From Gammaproteobacteria bacterium (GTDB lineage: Bacteria; Pseudomonadota; Gammaproteobacteria; RBG-16-57-12), in contig JAKIVC010000001.1 in assembly GCA_021647245.1 (NCBI GenBank), positions 1 to 64,000 on the forward strand: a DNA stretch of 64,000 bases. Reading direction: 5' to 3'. Made by a program: the position numbers and the translations under genes. Below the pieces are notes generated by a model that did no database searches, was not told the origin of the DNA, and was given only the letters and a program-made list of their open reading frames with translations. Positions 45,669-56,796 of the stretch are shown one piece after another. Numbering within the stretch: the first letter of the stretch is position 1; each line of letters begins with the position of its first letter.

Positions 45669-46172
45669 CTAATCAGGCGGCGGAAGATAGAGCATATAGA
45701 GCCCACTCTCCTCTTCCGCAATCCGATTAGTCAGCACCTCACCAATCACATCAAAGTCTCTTTTAAATTCAGCATGATATACCGCATACGAAACAGAGTA
45801 GTCAGATAAAAACTTAAACGCTACCTTACCAATCTCCTCCATATCACGACGAAAGCTCTTAATCAGCTCGCGGGTATTTTCATCCTCTTTATAATAATGA
45901 CTTACATAGACATAAAAACAGGCATTCTCCACCAGCAAGTGGCTGGTTAGCTTGCTTTTCAACTGATTCAACCGTTGATTCAATTTTAAGTAACTCTTCT
46001 TTTCGTAGGCATCGGCACAAGAGGTATAAATAGCCACCAGCTCCTGATGGTCGCTTTCCAGTTTTGCGATCAAATTTTCATCGTACGAAAGCCGGGTACC
46101 CGGCAAATACCGCCTCCCTACTCTGCCGTGATCAACCGTTGCCTTTTTTTTCCCAAAAAGCCAATCCCACAT
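45669..46172 (-). CDS. Hemerythrin-like domain protein
   Basis: This is a 167-residue all-helical cytoplasmic protein. The C-terminal 125 residues match the hemerythrin-type four-helix bundle: His in ESDHQELVAIY, H-x3-E in SHLLVENACFYVYVSH, and YHAEFKRDFDVIG near the end. These could bind a di-iron site and sense oxygen or store it. One or two ligands are not in standard spacing, so metal binding is probable rather than certain. The basic N-terminus is WDWLFGKKK. Convergent with the ferredoxin gene. Confidence 0.75.
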   Translation of the reverse strand: MWDWLFGKKKATVDHGRVGRRYLPGTRLSYDENLIAKLESDHQELVAIYTSCADAYEKKSYLKLNQRLNQLKSKLTSHLLVENACFYVYVSHYYKEDENTRELIKSFRRDMEEIGKVAFKFLSDYSVSYAVYHAEFKRDFDVIGEVLTNRIAEEESGLYMLYLPPPD

Positions 46173-46505
46173 TTTTTTAACCTATTTAGCTGTTGATATT
46201 TATACAAAATAAATAATATTTTGCCGCTATAAAATACCGGATAAGTATATACTAAGTGCGTTAAAATGTTGTCAATAAATTGATTTTTAGCATTAAAAGT
46301 GCCTCAAGCAAGCCACGACGTGCTTTGAGGTGTGGCGTGATGGCTTGTGAAGAGAATTTCCTGATGGAAAAGGGGTAAGGAAGAGGTCAAATCCACCTTC
46401 ATTGGATAGCGGCTATTTTCTATTTTTTGGGAAATAGAGGAGATAAAGCAGGCGCTCTCTATCCACAAAAAGCGCCTTGCGGAAAACATGAATCGTACAA
46501 AGCGC
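46173..46505. other. AT-rich intergenic region, 333 bases
   Basis: No supportable gene was found. The left third is AT-rich and should hold the hemerythrin gene promoter. A hairpin at 46302-46330 (CCTCAAGCA paired with TGC-T-TTGAGG, one bulge, 10-base loop) could terminate the leftward VOC-protein transcript or belong to a small RNA; it has no T-run on either side. Confidence 0.5.
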
Positions 46506-46922
46506 TCAACCCATCAGGTTTCGGCGTTTATCGGTATCAATCAACTCAACATTCAAACCGCTGCCAAGATAGGCAAAAGCGATTAAGGCCTCATCAAAAG
46601 CCTCACCAGGCTGTGGAGCCGCCGTTACTCTGACCCCCTGCTGCTCCAGCGCATTCAGAGAGTGGCTCACATCATCCACCTTGAAACCTAAATGGTGCAA
46701 CCCTTCGCCCTTTTTCAAAAAAGAGACCAGGGGAGATGCCAGGTTGCTCGGCTCAATAAGCTTAATATCCAGCCCACCCGCCTTGCTAAAAAACTGCACA
46801 ACCACCTGCTGGCGGCTGTTTTCAACTTTTTCAGTTTTCGCTGTATAACCCAGCAGCGTGGTTAACACTGTGCTTGCCTTGTCGATCTTTCGCACCGCTA
46901 AACAGATATGATCCAACTGCAT
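46506..46922 (-). CDS. VOC-superfamily (glyoxalase-like) protein
   Basis: This 138-residue protein has the two beta-alpha-beta-beta-beta units of the vicinal oxygen chelate fold: LDHICLAVRKIDKA at the start, and LHHLGFKVDDVSHS in the second half, ending LNVELIDTD. His and Glu ligands for a metal are present. The layout resembles methylmalonyl-CoA epimerase and related enzymes, but the substrate is not assigned. ATG 46922 follows GGAG at 9 bases. Confidence 0.85.
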   Translation of the reverse strand: MQLDHICLAVRKIDKASTVLTTLLGYTAKTEKVENSRQQVVVQFFSKAGGLDIKLIEPSNLASPLVSFLKKGEGLHHLGFKVDDVSHSLNALEQQGVRVTAAPQPGEAFDEALIAFAYLGSGLNVELIDTDKRRNLMG

Positions 46923-46957
46923 TGCCACTGACTCCTTCAGCTTATTCCATAGTCAGG

Positions 46958-49465
46958 TTATTTGACCGCCGCAGGCTTCACCACTTCGAGCTTCCAGATT
47001 TCATCGTTGTAGTTGCGCATGGTACGATCGGTAGAGAACTTACCACTGGTCGCTGTATTGAGGATGCTCATACGAACCCAGCGATCCTGATCTCGGTATG
47101 CAGCAGCAACACGCTCTTGTGCATCCACAAAGCCGCGAAAATCAGCCGCTGTTAACCAAGGGTCGTGGGGGCTGGTGATACTCTCAATGATGCCATCAAA
47201 GATACCGGATTCGAATTGACAGAAGTGGCCGCTTTGCAACAGGTTAATTACCGATGCAAAGTCGGCATCGTGATTGATATAATCCCACGGCTGGTAGCTG
47301 CCTCGCAGGGTTTCAACTTCTGAAGCGGTTAAACCAAACAGGAAGAAGTTGTCATCCCCCACCTCTTCACGAATTTCAATGTTAGCGCCATCCAAAGTAC
47401 CGATGGTCACCGCACCGTTCATCATGAATTTCATGTTGCCGGTACCCGAGGCCTCTTTACCGGCGGTCGATATTTGCTCTGAAAGATCAGTTCCCGGGGC
47501 AATCACTTCCATTGCAGAAACACGATAATTCGGGAAGAAAACCACCTTGAGCAGGTCACCCACATCCGGGTCGTTATTCACCACTTCAGCCACATTTGCA
47601 ACCAACTTGATAATCGACTTCGCCATGGCATAGCCGGGAGCTGCCTTGCCTCCAATCAAGACGCAACGCTTGGTCCAGTTTTGGGTATCACCCCGCTTAA
47701 TACGACCATAAAGGTGGATAACGTGCAGGATATTCAGCAGTTGGCGTTTATATTCATGAATGCGCTTAACCTGTACGTCAAACATTGCCGAGGTATCGAA
47801 GGTGACGCCGCACTCCTCTTGTACTAGTTCGGCTAGGCGCTGTTTGTTAGCCAGTTTGACATCGGCCCACGCTTTGCGAAATTGCGTCTTGCTGGCGTAG
47901 GGTGTCAACTTACGCAACTGCTCAAGCTCAGTAATCCAGCCACGGCCGATCGTCTGGGTGATCAACCCATTCAGCCCCGGGTTGCACATCGCCAGCCAGC
48001 GGCGCTGGGTAACGCCGTTGGTTTTGTTATTAAACCGCTCCGGCCACATCTCGTGGAACTCTTTAAACAGCCCTTCAACCAATAGTTTTGAGTGTAGCTC
48101 GGCGACACCGTTGACCGAAAAGCTACCCACTATCGCCAGATTGGCCATGCGGACCATTTTGCATGGCCCCTCTTCAATAATCGACATGCGCTGCTGGCGA
48201 GCGGTATCACCTGGCCAACGCTGTGCAACCTGCTTCATAAAGCGTGCATTAATCTCATAGATGATCTCCAGCAGTCGTGGCAGCAGATAAGCAAACATCG
48301 GTACCGGCCAGCGCTCTAACGCTTCTGGCAACAACGTGTGATTGGTGTAGGCCATTACTTTGGTGACGATAACCCACGCGTCATCCCATGCCATTTGGTG
48401 CTCATCAATCAGCAGGCGCATCAACTCCGCAACAGCAATACTGGGGTGGGTATCATTTAACTGAAAGCAGTTCTTATCAACAAAGGTACTGAAATCATTC
48501 CCATGCAGGAGCACCCATCGGCGCAGCACATCTTTCAATGATGCAGAGGCGAGGAAATATTGCTGGCGCAGCCGCAGCTCTTTGCCATTTTCGCTGGCAT
48601 CATTGGGGTAGAGCACCATGGTGATATGCTCGGCTTTGTTTTTGGAAGCAACCGCTTCGATATAATCACCGGCATTGAACTCGCTCAGGTTAAACTCATC
48701 GGTAGCGGTCGATTTCCATAGCCGCAGGCTATTCACCGTATCATTTTCAAAGCCGGGAATCGGCACATCATAAGGCACTGCTAATACGTCAAGGGAGTCA
48801 ACCCAGCGAACCCGTGTAACACCCGCATAGTCAGTGTAGTGTTCGGTGCGCCCACCAAAGTGGATGCGCTGGGTAAACTCAGGGCGTTCCAGCTCCCACG
48901 GGTGGCCATCACGAAGCCAATGGTCTGGCTCTTCCAGCTGGTGTCCATTCTCAAGCTGCTGGCGAAACATACCGTACTCATAACGCAGGCCATAACCCAG
49001 CACAGGCAGTTGCAACGAAGCACAGCTATCAAGAAAACAGGCGGCCAAGCGGCCCAAGCCGCCGTTACCGAGACCGGCATCGGGTTCGCTATCAACAATC
49101 TGCTCTTGGTTGATACCGTAATCGTACAGCGCCTTGTGTACCGCCTCATCGATACCGAGGTTTAACATCGCATTACCCAGCGCTCGACCCATCAAAAACT
49201 CCAAAGAGAGATAACAGGTACGACGTGCATCCACTTTTTCGTAGGTTGCGCGGGTATTTTTCCAACGCTCCATCAGGCGGTCTCGAACGGTATACGCCAA
49301 TGCCTCATAAAGATAGTGAGGGGTACAGTTATCAAGGTCACGCCCCAAGGTGCGACTAAAATAACGAATCAGATCATCGGATATCGCTTTATCATCCATC
49401 GCCAATGGCGGCAGTTTGATGAGTTTAGTGGTACACGATTCAGATTTAGCATTTGGTTTCGGCAT
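46958..49465 (-). CDS. glgP: Glycogen phosphorylase
   Basis: This enzyme releases glucose-1-phosphate from glycogen or maltodextrin. The 835-residue protein has the PLP-lysine motif EASGTGNMKFMMNGAVTIGT near 665, GLGNGGLGRLAACFLDS near 130 and NGVTQRRWLAMCNPGL near 490. Length and all motifs fit. The N-terminal 25 residues are an extension with no allosteric site that I can recognise. No other glycogen genes adjoin it. Confidence 0.97.
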   Translation of the reverse strand: MPKPNAKSESCTTKLIKLPPLAMDDKAISDDLIRYFSRTLGRDLDNCTPHYLYEALAYTVRDRLMERWKNTRATYEKVDARRTCYLSLEFLMGRALGNAMLNLGIDEAVHKALYDYGINQEQIVDSEPDAGLGNGGLGRLAACFLDSCASLQLPVLGYGLRYEYGMFRQQLENGHQLEEPDHWLRDGHPWELERPEFTQRIHFGGRTEHYTDYAGVTRVRWVDSLDVLAVPYDVPIPGFENDTVNSLRLWKSTATDEFNLSEFNAGDYIEAVASKNKAEHITMVLYPNDASENGKELRLRQQYFLASASLKDVLRRWVLLHGNDFSTFVDKNCFQLNDTHPSIAVAELMRLLIDEHQMAWDDAWVIVTKVMAYTNHTLLPEALERWPVPMFAYLLPRLLEIIYEINARFMKQVAQRWPGDTARQQRMSIIEEGPCKMVRMANLAIVGSFSVNGVAELHSKLLVEGLFKEFHEMWPERFNNKTNGVTQRRWLAMCNPGLNGLITQTIGRGWITELEQLRKLTPYASKTQFRKAWADVKLANKQRLAELVQEECGVTFDTSAMFDVQVKRIHEYKRQLLNILHVIHLYGRIKRGDTQNWTKRCVLIGGKAAPGYAMAKSIIKLVANVAEVVNNDPDVGDLLKVVFFPNYRVSAMEVIAPGTDLSEQISTAGKEASGTGNMKFMMNGAVTIGTLDGANIEIREEVGDDNFFLFGLTASEVETLRGSYQPWDYINHDADFASVINLLQSGHFCQFESGIFDGIIESITSPHDPWLTAADFRGFVDAQERVAAAYRDQDRWVRMSILNTATSGKFSTDRTMRNYNDEIWKLEVVKPAAVK

Positions 49466-49577
49466 GATATTTTCCGTTTATATCGATTTCAGCAATAGCA
49501 TTATAGGGGAAGATTATCGCTTCACGGGAGTATAACTTGAGAAATTCTTAATCCACGGCTTAATATAGCCTCCTCAA

Positions 49578-50033
49578 TTATTCCGGTTTGTGGTGGGCGG
49601 TTACAAGACGATCTAAATGGTTGGCAAAGTTTTGGCGGTCTTTCTGGTTCAATGCCGGAGGTCCACCGGTCTGAATACCGCTTGAGCGCATGGTATCCAT
49701 AAAATCACGAATATTGAGCCGCTCTTTAATGTTCTTTTCGGTGAACAACTCCCCTCGTGGTGAGAGTGCCAACGCCTTTTTCTCTACCACTTCCGCCGCC
49801 AATGGGATATCACTGGTGATTACCAAATCCCCCGGTTGAACCAATCGCACAATTTCATCATCCGCCACATCGAAGCCACTACTTACTTGGCGAAATCCGA
49901 CAAAAGGGCAGCGCGGTATCTGAATCGAATGGTTAGCCAATAGCATCACCTGAATCTTCGCCCGTTTAGCCACCCGAAACAGCACCTCTTTGACCACTTT
50001 GGGACACGCATCCGCATCTACCCATATCTGCAC
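49578..50033 (-). CDS. UPF0178 (YaiI/YqxD) family protein
   Basis: From GTG 50033 the product is 151 residues, the family's usual length. It starts [25 protein letters not shown], the hallmark of the PIN-like YaiI family, and includes [25 protein letters not shown] and [12 protein letters not shown]. Conserved Asp residues suggest a nuclease fold, but activity is not known. GGGGAGGG lies just upstream of this GTG; the longer frame to 50078 is not used. Confidence 0.92.
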   Translation of the reverse strand: MQIWVDADACPKVVKEVLFRVAKRAKIQVMLLANHSIQIPRCPFVGFRQVSSGFDVADDEIVRLVQPGDLVITSDIPLAAEVVEKKALALSPRGELFTEKNIKERLNIRDFMDTMRSSGIQTGGPPALNQKDRQNFANHLDRLVTAHHKPE

Positions 50034-50137
50034 TTCGCAACCCTCCCCTTTATTGGTCGCTATTATGACACAGCCCACCGCCCTTTTTGCATGCTATGAT
50101 GAACCATACATTAATATAAAAACGATCTGGAATTAAG

Positions 50138-51085
50138 ATGAAGATAATAGCCAGCACACTTCTCATCAGCTCACTTCTCTTCCTTGTCAGTTGCGAAAAG
50201 AGTACCGAACCCGCCATAGAAAAGCCGATTGAGATGGCCATCACCTTTGATGACCTACCCGCCAGCTCCCTTGCCAGTATTGAAAAAATGGCCAGCGCTC
50301 TCAATCAGTACCAAGTGCCCGAGCCCTACGGCTTTGTAAATGGCAGCTACATCTACAAAAGAGGGGTCGATAGTGCGGCCAAACTGGCGATACTCGACTA
50401 TTGGCTGCAACAGGGGTTTTTGCTCGGCAATCACAGCTTCAACCACGTCGCTATCAAGCAGCAAAAAAGCTTGGCGGAGGCCCAGAAAAACAGCCAGATG
50501 AATGAACAGGTTATGGCGCAACTTGAACGCTACAACAACCGCACCCCAAAAGATGACCGGGTCTATCGTTACACCTTTCTTGATGAGGGGTTTAATAGTG
50601 AAATCGGCACCGATTTTCGTAACTACCTGACCACAGCCGGTTACAAAATAGCCCATGTCTCTATCAATCCAGCTGACTGGGTATGGGCTGAAAAATATGA
50701 AGTGTGTCGACAAAAAAACGATACGGCAGCCATGAACAGCCTAAAAAGTGCATTTATCAGCTATACGCTTGAGGTACTCAAAAGCCGTCAAGAAGCCTCT
50801 CAAATGCTACTGCAACGTGAAATAAAACATATCCTGCTATTACACTTCAGCGAGTTCACCGCTGATGTGCTAGAGCCACTATTGGCAGCACTCTCACAAA
50901 CGGGGGTTAAGTTTATCTCTCTTGACGAAGCCATGAGCGACCCTCTTTACCAACAGCATCAGCAGCAGACCCTACCCAAACAGAGTGACATTTTGAACAA
51001 ACTGGCACTCATGCAGCGGCAATATACCTTCAGCACGCCGACTCAACCACAGCAACCGGAAAACTTTACCCAGCTCTGCCTCTGA
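50138..51085 (+). CDS. Polysaccharide deacetylase (NodB-like) lipoprotein
   Basis: This 315-residue lipoprotein has a lipobox (FLVSC, Cys about residue 19) and a NodB-type catalytic domain with the Asp pair in MAITFDDLP (about residue 35) and the H-x3-H metal site GNHSFNH (about residue 104). Enzymes with this fold deacetylate chitin, peptidoglycan or acetylated exopolysaccharide; the substrate is unknown. YRYTFLDEGFNSE in the middle and AHVSINPADWVWAEKYE are typical of a subgroup of exported members. Divergent from the YaiI gene. Confidence 0.88.
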   Translation: MKIIASTLLISSLLFLVSCEKSTEPAIEKPIEMAITFDDLPASSLASIEKMASALNQYQVPEPYGFVNGSYIYKRGVDSAAKLAILDYWLQQGFLLGNHSFNHVAIKQQKSLAEAQKNSQMNEQVMAQLERYNNRTPKDDRVYRYTFLDEGFNSEIGTDFRNYLTTAGYKIAHVSINPADWVWAEKYEVCRQKNDTAAMNSLKSAFISYTLEVLKSRQEASQMLLQREIKHILLLHFSEFTADVLEPLLAALSQTGVKFISLDEAMSDPLYQQHQQQTLPKQSDILNKLALMQRQYTFSTPTQPQQPENFTQLCL

Positions 51086-51232
51086 AGCCAAAAGCAGCCT
51101 CCCTAAACCCCAGATGGAAGCCACCTTTAAAGGCCCCTACAGGGTATGGTTAGCCGTTTTCAGGTTGACTATAGACGAGCTAGATTGCACATGGTTTATA
51201 ACAAATCCCGGGGCAAGCTGCACAATGAAGCG

Positions 51233-51896
51233 TTATAGACTGTCCAGTCGATCCAACTCTGCCTTTATCCGCAGGGAGTTGCTCTGCTCTGGGCGCAGTG
51301 TTGAGGCCAGCTCATACTGGTAGCGATCACCGGTAATAAAGTTCTTCACTTCACGCCGTACATAATGTTCTACGGCAGGGGAGTAATTCCAAGTATAACG
51401 CCGTAAAACACGCATACTCTCGCCCGAGTAATGGTCACAAACAATGCGGTAGCTGGCAAACTCACCCGCCAGCACGTGAATATTTTCCTGAGCAGGAACG
51501 CGGCAGCTCCATAGCTCTACACGGCGTGTTTCATGCTGCTTTTTATCATCACGAACGGTCGTCAATACACGAAAGCGGATCTGGTTACCCACGTGTAAAG
51601 GCCACAGCTCATTAACATCGCCATGCAGAGTCCGCTGGCCACTTTTACCCGCCAGTTGCCACTGTATAATAGGCAACACAATATTGCGCTGGCGAGTATA
51701 GTGGCGCCCTTTTCTGGACGAAAAGGTGATCAGGTCACCCTCTATTTTTTCGACATGCTCAACCCGCTTATTGGAAAAAATAAAGGTTTCACCCTCCTCA
51801 TAATCGGGCAGTGGCGCCGGAATTCCATCCTTAGCCTGCGCCCCATTGACGACTAGGCAAGCGATAACAAAAATGGCAATTTGTACAAATATAGCT

Positions 51897-51910
<14 letters not shown>
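51233..51910 (-). CDS. Exported protein of unknown function, downstream of S8 protease
   Basis: This 225-residue protein has a signal peptide (about residues 1-26, FVIACLVVNGAQA/KD). It looks all-beta (FIFSNKRVEHVEKIEGDLITFSS, YTWNYSPAVEHYVRREVK). I know no family. Its start overlaps the end of the subtilisin-like gene by 14 bases, so the two should be co-translated; it might be a substrate, chaperone or partner of that protease. Confidence 0.7.
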
Positions 51911-53327
<1,417 letters not shown>

Positions 53328-53727
53328 ATTACTCTTCAAAACCATTCAAATTATCTGGTTGTGCTATTTATCTACCCACTCAATAAAGGTTGAAACAGCG
53401 CCATTCAAACCAGCTGTAAATTATGCAGAGCCTCCTTAAATAGATGAGACCTCTGCGCAAGTGGGGTATCAGGTATTAAAAGACACAAAATAGGATACCG
53501 GTATGATGTAAAATAGATTTATGGAATTTTTTAGCCGTGCCCACTAAAGACCGACTGATAACGCTTCCCCCCATCAAGCATAGACCTCATGTAAGCGACT
53601 TCACTTAAATTAAAGACCATATATATGTGCTACAACAACGAGCATCGCCCAATTTTATTCCCTTCAGAAAAATATTTTCACTCTTGTGGAATAAATCACG
53701 ACCCAGGCCGTTATCCCAAGAATGAAG
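53328..53727. promoter_or_regulatory. Divergent promoter region of protease and ECF sigma genes
   Basis: About 400 bases between the two divergent genes, AT-rich, without a supportable gene. It should hold the promoters for both directions. A candidate ECF-like element on the plus strand is GGAATAA at about 53688 followed about 17 bases later by GTTATC, but this is not a firm match. Multiple ATACC/GGTAT half-sites occur near 53467-53505. Confidence 0.45.
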
Positions 53728-53752
53728 ATGAATAGAGATGAATAGAGATGAG
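53728..53752 (+). repeat. 10-bp duplication across the sigma-gene start
   Basis: ATGAATAGAG occurs at 53728-53737 and 53738-53747, followed by a partial third copy. Each copy supplies an ATG. The first ATG opens a five-codon frame (MNRDE then stop) overlapping the true start ATG 53738, so the duplication made a tiny upstream frame. Confidence 0.9.
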
Positions 53753-54244
53753 AGTGACCTCAGACACGAGATTGTCGCACTGATTCCACGATTGCGCCGT
53801 TTTGGTTTGACGCTAACCGGAAATTATCATGACAGTGATGACTTGGTGCAGAGCGCGATTGAACGCGCCCTGAAAAGCCTGAAGAGCTGGGAGCGAGGAA
53901 CACGTTTGGATAGCTGGATGTTTCGAATCACACAAAACCTGTGGATCGACCAGTGCCGAGCCAACCAGCGCCGAGATACCAGCGCCTCAATCGATGAACT
54001 GCATGATTTAAGCGGTGAAGATGGCCGCAAAGTAACCGAGGATCAACTGATGGTGCGTAAAGCGGAGATAGCGATTAGTAAGTTGCCGGAAGAGCAGCGC
54101 AATATTGTGGCCCTGGTATTGGTTGACGGCCTCTCCTACCGCGAAGCATCACATATTCTGGAGGTTCCCATGGGCACCGTAATGAGTCGCCTGGCTCGTG
54201 CCCGTAAAACATTGGCAGGCCAACTACGGCCCGGAGGTGAATAA
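53738..54244 (+). CDS. ECF-family RNA polymerase sigma factor
   Basis: This 168-residue sigma factor has region 2 with LTGNYHDSDDLVQSAIERALKSL (about 27-50) and WMFRITQNLWIDQCR (65-80). Region 4 has LPEEQRNIVALVLVDGLSYREASHILEVPMGTVMSRLARARKTL (about 110-155). It is followed by its probable anti-sigma gene, joined by TAATG. The divergent S8 protease operon is the obvious candidate target. Stimulus unknown. Confidence 0.93.
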   Translation: MNRDESDLRHEIVALIPRLRRFGLTLTGNYHDSDDLVQSAIERALKSLKSWERGTRLDSWMFRITQNLWIDQCRANQRRDTSASIDELHDLSGEDGRKVTEDQLMVRKAEIAISKLPEEQRNIVALVLVDGLSYREASHILEVPMGTVMSRLARARKTLAGQLRPGGE

Positions 54245-55017
54245 TGCCTGTATCTGAACACAATAATATTGATGATAAAATGCTGATTGCTTTTCTGGAT
54301 AATGAGCTCTCAAACGAGCAAATGACTTGGGTAGAACAAGCCATAAATGAGGATGGTGCACTGGCCGCTAGAGCAGAGAGCTTGGCACTAGCCGACGACC
54401 TGGCCTCACAAGCCTATCAACACGCTATGCATGAGCCAACACCTCAGCGCCTCATCGATGCGGTGTGGAAAAAGGGTGCCGAGCAGCCGCGCACTAACGT
54501 GGTAAATTTGGCCAGTCGTCGGCGCTTTTCAGGCTTGCTACCCCTAGCAACCGCCGCTTCATTAGCGCTGGTGGTGGGGGCGATACTCGGGCCACAACTT
54601 ACCAGCGATGACATTGGCACCCATCAATTGGCCCAAACAGGCCAAAGCAACCCCAGCTCACAAAGCGCCTTATATATTGCCTTGGAGAAAACCCCCAGCC
54701 TACAACACTTCGAGGTTGAAAATGGCCATACCATTCTGCCAGTAATGAGCTTTCAGGCCGTTGATGGTCGCTATTGCCGCGAGTTTCAAGTCAATAAAGA
54801 GAGCAGTGTATCTGTAGGTGTTGCCTGCAAACAAGATGGCACCTGGAATACTGAAATTCTGCTCGCAGCTGACCACCACCCGGTAGATCATCAAAACTAT
54901 CAACCCGCCTCAGGGTATAGCCAAATCACACTGGATGCAGTCCTTGATGATCTATGGAGCGGCATCGCCTTCGACCAAACCGAAGAGCAAGCCCTTATCC
55001 AGAAGGCGTGGCGTTAG
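54244..55017 (+). CDS. Anti-sigma factor, membrane-anchored
   Basis: This 257-residue protein has an N-terminal anti-sigma-like helical part (DDKMLIAFLDNELSNEQMTWVEQAI, about residues 11-37), then one membrane helix (about 98-116, LPLATAASLALVVGAILG). The periplasmic domain of about 135 residues includes two Cys and SFQAVDGRYCREFQV. N-terminal pattern and operon position with the ECF gene support its role; it lacks the HxxxCxxC zinc motif. The periplasmic part may sense a signal or be cut by a protease. The family of this domain is not known to me. Confidence 0.85.
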   Translation: MPVSEHNNIDDKMLIAFLDNELSNEQMTWVEQAINEDGALAARAESLALADDLASQAYQHAMHEPTPQRLIDAVWKKGAEQPRTNVVNLASRRRFSGLLPLATAASLALVVGAILGPQLTSDDIGTHQLAQTGQSNPSSQSALYIALEKTPSLQHFEVENGHTILPVMSFQAVDGRYCREFQVNKESSVSVGVACKQDGTWNTEILLAADHHPVDHQNYQPASGYSQITLDAVLDDLWSGIAFDQTEEQALIQKAWR

Positions 55018-55166
55018 TATGAGAATTAAGGCGAAAATCTGATTGCCGCCCTTGTAATATTCAAGTATAAATCCACTTTATAGCCTTTATATTAAATTTC
55101 TATTGGAAGGCGGGCGCACACTGGACGCTAGTCAGCTGAGTGTGTCGATAATTAATGGAGAGCCGC

Positions 55167-55553
55167 ATGACATCCTTTAACATTAGGCCTGATGATGTGG
55201 GCATTCGAAATCTGCGAAATGAAAACCTCAAGCCTCACGCAACCAAAGCCACAACAGCCGTTGACCCTTACCCGGCAGTTAATCCGGTAAAAATAGGCTT
55301 TCAAGAGAGTGCACTGCGCGAAGATATCGCCCTGAAGGGGTATCCAGATAAAGAGAAACAACAAGCGCCAACAGCCGTTCAAGAGGAAAATAAACATCGT
55401 CACAATGACCGGCGACAGCAACAAGTACCGGTCATCCTCGACACGAGAAGTGGCCGTGAACGACGTCAATTAAGTAACAATACAGACGCGGTTAGCACTC
55501 ACAATACAGATCAAGAAGGTCGTAAGACCGTGGGAATTGACCTGTATACCTAA
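55167..55553 (+). CDS. Hypothetical protein, largely disordered
   Basis: This is a 128-residue protein with no signal or membrane segment, rich in Asn, Arg, Gln and Asp, with a basic RRQQQVPVILDTRSGRERR segment (about 82-100). I know no function. ATG 55167 is chosen over an in-frame upstream TTG at 55155. The start lies 150 bases after the anti-sigma gene, so co-transcription is uncertain. The VILDTRSGRERR segment may be a short binding motif; this is a guess. Confidence 0.6.
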   Translation: MTSFNIRPDDVGIRNLRNENLKPHATKATTAVDPYPAVNPVKIGFQESALREDIALKGYPDKEKQQAPTAVQEENKHRHNDRRQQQVPVILDTRSGRERRQLSNNTDAVSTHNTDQEGRKTVGIDLYT

Positions 55554-55589
55554 CCCGAGTGGGACAGGCTATCCGATTAATAAACCAGA

Positions 55590-56027
55590 TTAAAGCCCCG
55601 CCTGCCTTGCTGAGACGGCTTGATCCCGCCCTTCGCTTTCATTTTCGACCACTTTTTCTGCCACTGACTCAGCCGGTATCTCTGCGTGTGACTTCTCTAC
55701 CGTTTGTGGCAGTGCGGCCGCCGATTGCTGAGCTATATTCAACGGCTCTACTGCCTGAAGGGTTGTTTCGCAATCAGTTAACTGCTGTGCGCCTTGGGCA
55801 AGGTGGTGGTATACCTCACGGTAATTTTCATTCATTCGTTCAATCAGTTGTGCGGTTCCCTGAAAATGAGCGGTCACATTTTCACGATACTCTGCCAGCT
55901 CTTGTTCAGCTTTTTCCATGCGCTGCTCGTGCGCTTTTGTGGCCTGCCTCGATTTGGCACCACCAAAACGGCCGATGAAAAACCCTACAATCATTGCAAT
56001 CACTCCAATAGCAATTTCCACCAACAT
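55590..56027 (-). CDS. zapG: YhcB/ZapG (DUF1043) inner-membrane protein
   Basis: This 145-residue protein has one N-terminal membrane helix (EIAIGVIAMIVGFFIGRF, residues 4-21). The DUF1043 coiled coil (about 30-90) follows: QRMEKAEQELAEYRENVTAHFQGTAQLIERM. The C-terminus is disordered and acidic. ZapG/YhcB links the divisome, cell-wall and lipid synthesis in Enterobacteria. The PilZ gene starts upstream on the same strand with a 12-base gap, so the two are probably one transcript. Confidence 0.9.
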   Translation of the reverse strand: MLVEIAIGVIAMIVGFFIGRFGGAKSRQATKAHEQRMEKAEQELAEYRENVTAHFQGTAQLIERMNENYREVYHHLAQGAQQLTDCETTLQAVEPLNIAQQSAAALPQTVEKSHAEIPAESVAEKVVENESEGRDQAVSARQAGL

Positions 56028-56039
56028 AACTCCCTCCCG

Positions 56040-56696
56040 TTAACGCGTGGTAACATGTGAAATACTATTTTGAATAAAGCGGGCAATAAATAGCTGTGCT
56101 GCCTCATCCAGATGGTCGAATTCAACGCCATGGTGAAAAGTGGTCGCGACCCCCATTGCATCGGGGTATTGCTCACACACATGACGAACAACACAGGGTA
56201 GGGACAGGGTTTCACCCGCACCCCCTATGTCAGGCATTTCAATAACAAACTGATCCCCACAGCCACCTAGGCGGCTCGATGAGATAAAACGAGCGCCTTG
56301 CGTACTGATATCCGCCATTGTCACTGAGAGTGACTGCTCACCCTCACGAATACTCAGACGCATCACCGGCCCTTCAATGGGAATACGGCTCGCTCGCCGG
56401 GCAGATAACCCCTGAACGCCTTTGGGATACTCCAAGTGCAGATAGTGATACGGCTTATCGCACACAAAGGTTACCTGGCTGTAAAAAGCATAACTTTTGT
56501 CGTTTCCCAGGTAGCGAACCGCCAGTTTATCACCCTCTTTAAGCACCCGAATACTGCCATCACCATAGGCGGGGGTAACGATCAGGCTTTTATCTGTAAC
56601 ATAACCAATCAGCTCAACTAAATAACATGAGTCACCCTTCTCCGGCTCAATTTTAAGACTGGCACCCACCATCAGATTTAATGCGCGTGATCGCAT
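56040..56696 (-). CDS. YcgR-like PilZ c-di-GMP-binding protein
   Basis: This 218-residue protein has an N-terminal YcgR-type barrel (about 5-95, VGASLKIEPEKGDSCYLVELIG) and a C-terminal PilZ domain (about 98-215). The c-di-GMP motif R-x3-R is present in RRASRIPIEG and D-x-S-x-x-G in DISTQGARF. YcgR slows flagellar motors on binding c-di-GMP. No flagellar genes adjoin here, so the target is unknown. Confidence 0.92.
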   Translation of the reverse strand: MRSRALNLMVGASLKIEPEKGDSCYLVELIGYVTDKSLIVTPAYGDGSIRVLKEGDKLAVRYLGNDKSYAFYSQVTFVCDKPYHYLHLEYPKGVQGLSARRASRIPIEGPVMRLSIREGEQSLSVTMADISTQGARFISSSRLGGCGDQFVIEMPDIGGAGETLSLPCVVRHVCEQYPDAMGVATTFHHGVEFDHLDEAAQLFIARFIQNSISHVTTR

Positions 56697-56796
56697 AGTG
56701 TTTCCTTTTGTCCGTTCACTTTGACGATTAAGGACGCTATGAAAAAGTCATGATAAAATAGTGCCCACCATTAATTAATAATAAAACAGGCACCCC

